Positions 4,736 through 6,497 of a stretch of DNA of 6,497 nucleotides are shown piece after piece (position 1 is the first letter of the stretch; every line of letters begins with the position of its first letter). The position numbers and the translations under genes are program-made. Origin of the DNA: Chitinophagaceae bacterium (lineage in GTDB: Bacteria > Bacteroidota > Bacteroidia > Chitinophagales > Chitinophagaceae); the NCBI GenBank assembly GCA_016786965.1, contig JAEUVL010000359.1, forward strand, positions 1 through 6,497. The letters are read 5' to 3'. The notes under the pieces were generated by a model. It made no database searches. It was not told the origin of the DNA and was given only the letters and a program-made list of their open reading frames with translations.

Positions 4736-6497
4736 TCAAAACTTGAAATTCCATGTCACCGCAGGCAAAACAGGGAACAATGACACTTGCCTTGATTCCA
4801 CTTTCAGATCACCATTTACCGGGCTGCCCGTTTGATCAAAATAGATGAAATAAGGATTCAGGCGGCTGTATACATTGTAAATACTGAATACCCAGTAACT
4901 GCTCACTTTTCTTTTCTTTTTAGGCGTTGGGGTTAATGTAGCTGAAAGATCAAGCCGGTGGTAAGCTTTCATCCGGTATTGATTCAGTTTGCTGTACTCC
5001 TGGGTAAGGACTCCATTAATAACATAAAAGCGTTCAGGCAAGGTAATCGCATTACCAGTGCCATACACAAATACAGCTCCGAGTTTCCATTTCTTGGAGG
5101 CTTCATAATTTGCCACTACGGAAAGATCATGCCGGCGGTCATACTTTACCGGGTATTTTTCGCCATCATTAAGTTGAGGAAACTTTCGCCATGTCCACGA
5201 CAAAGTATAGCCCACCCAGCCAGTCATGCGTCCTTTTAGTTTATTCACCAGCATTTCAGCTCCATAGCTCCAACCCTTTCCAAAAACAAATTCCTCTTCG
5301 GGATCAGCCAGCGAGGGGGTGTAGCCCTCTTTATACTCTACCTGGTTTTGCAAATCTTTATAATATACCTCCAGCGAAGTTTCATAAGTATTGTCTTTGA
5401 AGTTCTTAAACAAACCAGCGGCGTATAGCCAACTGATCTGAGGTTTTACGATGTATGTACTGGGCACCCAAAGGTCGGTAGGCAAGGTAGTACCAGCATT
5501 GCTCACCAGGTGAATATACTGCAGGTTTCTTGTCACTGCGGCTTTTATGGATGTCTCATCATCTATGGCATACCGGAGTGTAGCCCTTGGTTCAAAACCA
5601 CCATATGTTTTCACAGGTTCAAAACTCTTATAAATAGTACTGTCTAACTTATTGCCATCCGCATCACGGGTATACAAATTATACGGGCCAATTTGGGAAA
5701 AACTACTGAATCGCAAGCCGTAATTCAGCTTCCACTTCTCGCCTATCTCCCAATCATCCTGAAGGTAGATAGCTGTTTCAGCAGCATATTTACTGCCTTC
5801 ATTATTGGGAGTAAAGATGATAGAATCTTGTCGGCCGCTCACCACATTGGGTACAAACTTATGGTAAGTAACCAGGCCTCCAAATTTCAATTTATGATTG
5901 GGCAAAGGATAATAGTCAAAGTCGGATTTCAGTGTTACATCCCGGATACCTGAGGACAAACCTATTTCAAATGTTTCCTGTTGGGCGGTGAATTTAAATT
6001 TATAATCATTGTACACTAAAGTAGTATTGGAAAATAAGCGCCGGTTGAATACATGGTTCCAGCGGAGAGTGCCTGTGGCATTGCCCCAGGGAATATTGGT
6101 CTTAAAAGAACGCTTGCTGTTATTAAAGTCAAACACATCACGACCAAAATAACCACTCAGGTAAAGCCGGTCCTTATCTGAGAACTTGTAATTGATCTTG
6201 GCATTCACATCATAGAAATAATAACCAGATCCATAGAAACTGCTTGTTTTCTTGATAGCAGGCTTTACCAATGCATCAATATAAGTTCTGCGGGCTGAGA
6301 GGATAAATGATGCTTTATTCTTTTTAATGGGCCCCTGTATAGAAAACCGTGAAGCTATCAACCCGATACCGCCATCCATTTGAAAAGTATTCATATTCCC
6401 ATCTTTCATTGCCACATCCACCACAGACGAAAGGCGTCCACCGTATTGGGCAGGCATACCTCCTTTTATAAGGGACACATTTTTGATAGCATCTGAG
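4736..6497 (-). CDS. TonB-dependent outer-membrane receptor (5' end beyond window edge)
   Basis: Outer-membrane beta-barrel transporter powered by TonB-ExbB-ExbD; the substrate cannot be told from this sequence. About 586 residues of the C-terminal side are present and the gene continues past 6497. The fragment begins in the end of the plug domain with SDAIKNVSLIKGG and PAQYGGRLSSVVDV, a typical plug signature, then runs through a barrel of alternating aromatic strands. Family landmarks include FEPRATLRYAIDDETSIKAA, the TLPTDLWVPS segment, SLEVYYKDLQNQVEY, YDRRHDLSVVANYE and VYGTGNAITLPE. It ends in a barrel-type C-terminus, PAVTWNFKF, with terminal Phe. The GTG at 6478 is internal and should not be taken as a start, since the plug sequence continues upstream of it in frame. 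In Bacteroidota, receptors of this kind usually carry an N-terminal carboxypeptidase-regulatory-like domain, expected beyond the edge, and are often followed by a DUF4249 lipoprotein gene. Here the next gene downstream is instead the 84-aa cysteine-rich protein. The frame is open throughout. Confidence 0.95.
   Translation of the reverse strand, partial: SDAIKNVSLIKGGMPAQYGGRLSSVVDVAMKDGNMNTFQMDGGIGLIASRFSIQGPIKKNKASFILSARRTYIDALVKPAIKKTSSFYGSGYYFYDVNAKINYKFSDKDRLYLSGYFGRDVFDFNNSKRSFKTNIPWGNATGTLRWNHVFNRRLFSNTTLVYNDYKFKFTAQQETFEIGLSSGIRDVTLKSDFDYYPLPNHKLKFGGLVTYHKFVPNVVSGRQDSIIFTPNNEGSKYAAETAIYLQDDWEIGEKWKLNYGLRFSSFSQIGPYNLYTRDADGNKLDSTIYKSFEPVKTYGGFEPRATLRYAIDDETSIKAAVTRNLQYIHLVSNAGTTLPTDLWVPSTYIVKPQISWLYAAGLFKNFKDNTYETSLEVYYKDLQNQVEYKEGYTPSLADPEEEFVFGKGWSYGAEMLVNKLKGRMTGWVGYTLSWTWRKFPQLNDGEKYPVKYDRRHDLSVVANYEASKKWKLGAVFVYGTGNAITLPERFYVINGVLTQEYSKLNQYRMKAYHRLDLSATLTPTPKKKRKVSSYWVFSIYNVYSRLNPYFIYFDQTGSPVNGDLKVESRQVSLFPVLPAVTWNFKF

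Noticed and set aside
4958..5953. Plus-strand open frames of 69-93 codons opposite the TonB-dependent receptor
   Set aside because: Antisense shadows of a well-supported coding frame; compositions look random.
6476..6478. GTG as the start of the TonB-dependent receptor
   Set aside because: The plug-domain motif continues upstream in frame (SDAIKN), so the gene is cut by the window edge and does not start here.

Overview
The window looks like chromosome of a Bacteroidota bacterium, most likely of the Chitinophagaceae type. Three things point there: promoter-like TTG / TAnnTTTG elements instead of E. coli-type boxes, the absence of Shine-Dalgarno sequences before the starts, and a TonB-dependent receptor of a typical Bacteroidota family. 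Base composition is moderate and fairly even. I see no mobile element, CRISPR array, tRNA or rRNA. Both ends of the window cut genes: translation factor IF-3 on the left and the TonB-dependent receptor on the right.

Left part (1-2207, minus strand): a housekeeping translation block. thrS (threonyl-tRNA synthetase, complete, 646 aa) is followed downstream by infC (IF-3, only its first 57 codons present), which carries an unusual glycine-rich N-terminal extension. A good Bacteroidota promoter for thrS lies in the 99-base divergent intergenic region.

Middle (2307-4410, plus strand): two tandem genes for exported proteins of unknown function (382 and 288 aa). Each has a signal peptide, an N-terminal domain opening with a D(L/I)xGIWKG motif and carrying an aligned cysteine pair, and a strongly shared C-terminal domain of about 113 residues. 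That domain contains DNGxIDxDTISVY, ENLGxIPPNT and EQKNAMV, and is about 48% identical between the two by hand alignment. The larger paralogue has a roughly 100-residue Lys/Pro/Thr linker containing a 39-base tandem duplication; the smaller lacks it. Both have a TATTTTT(G/C) element only 6-7 bases before the ATG, which suggests leaderless or nearly leaderless mRNAs. This pair is the least understood and most interesting part of the window.

Right part (4417-6497, minus strand, convergent with the pair): a partial TonB-dependent outer-membrane receptor, then a small exported cysteine-rich protein of 84 aa 64 bases downstream. The small protein resembles a widespread family of cytoplasmic zinc-ribbon-like proteins but has a signal peptide and has lost one expected cysteine. 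The exported-protein genes and the receptor all act in the cell envelope, but nothing in the sequence proves that they work together.
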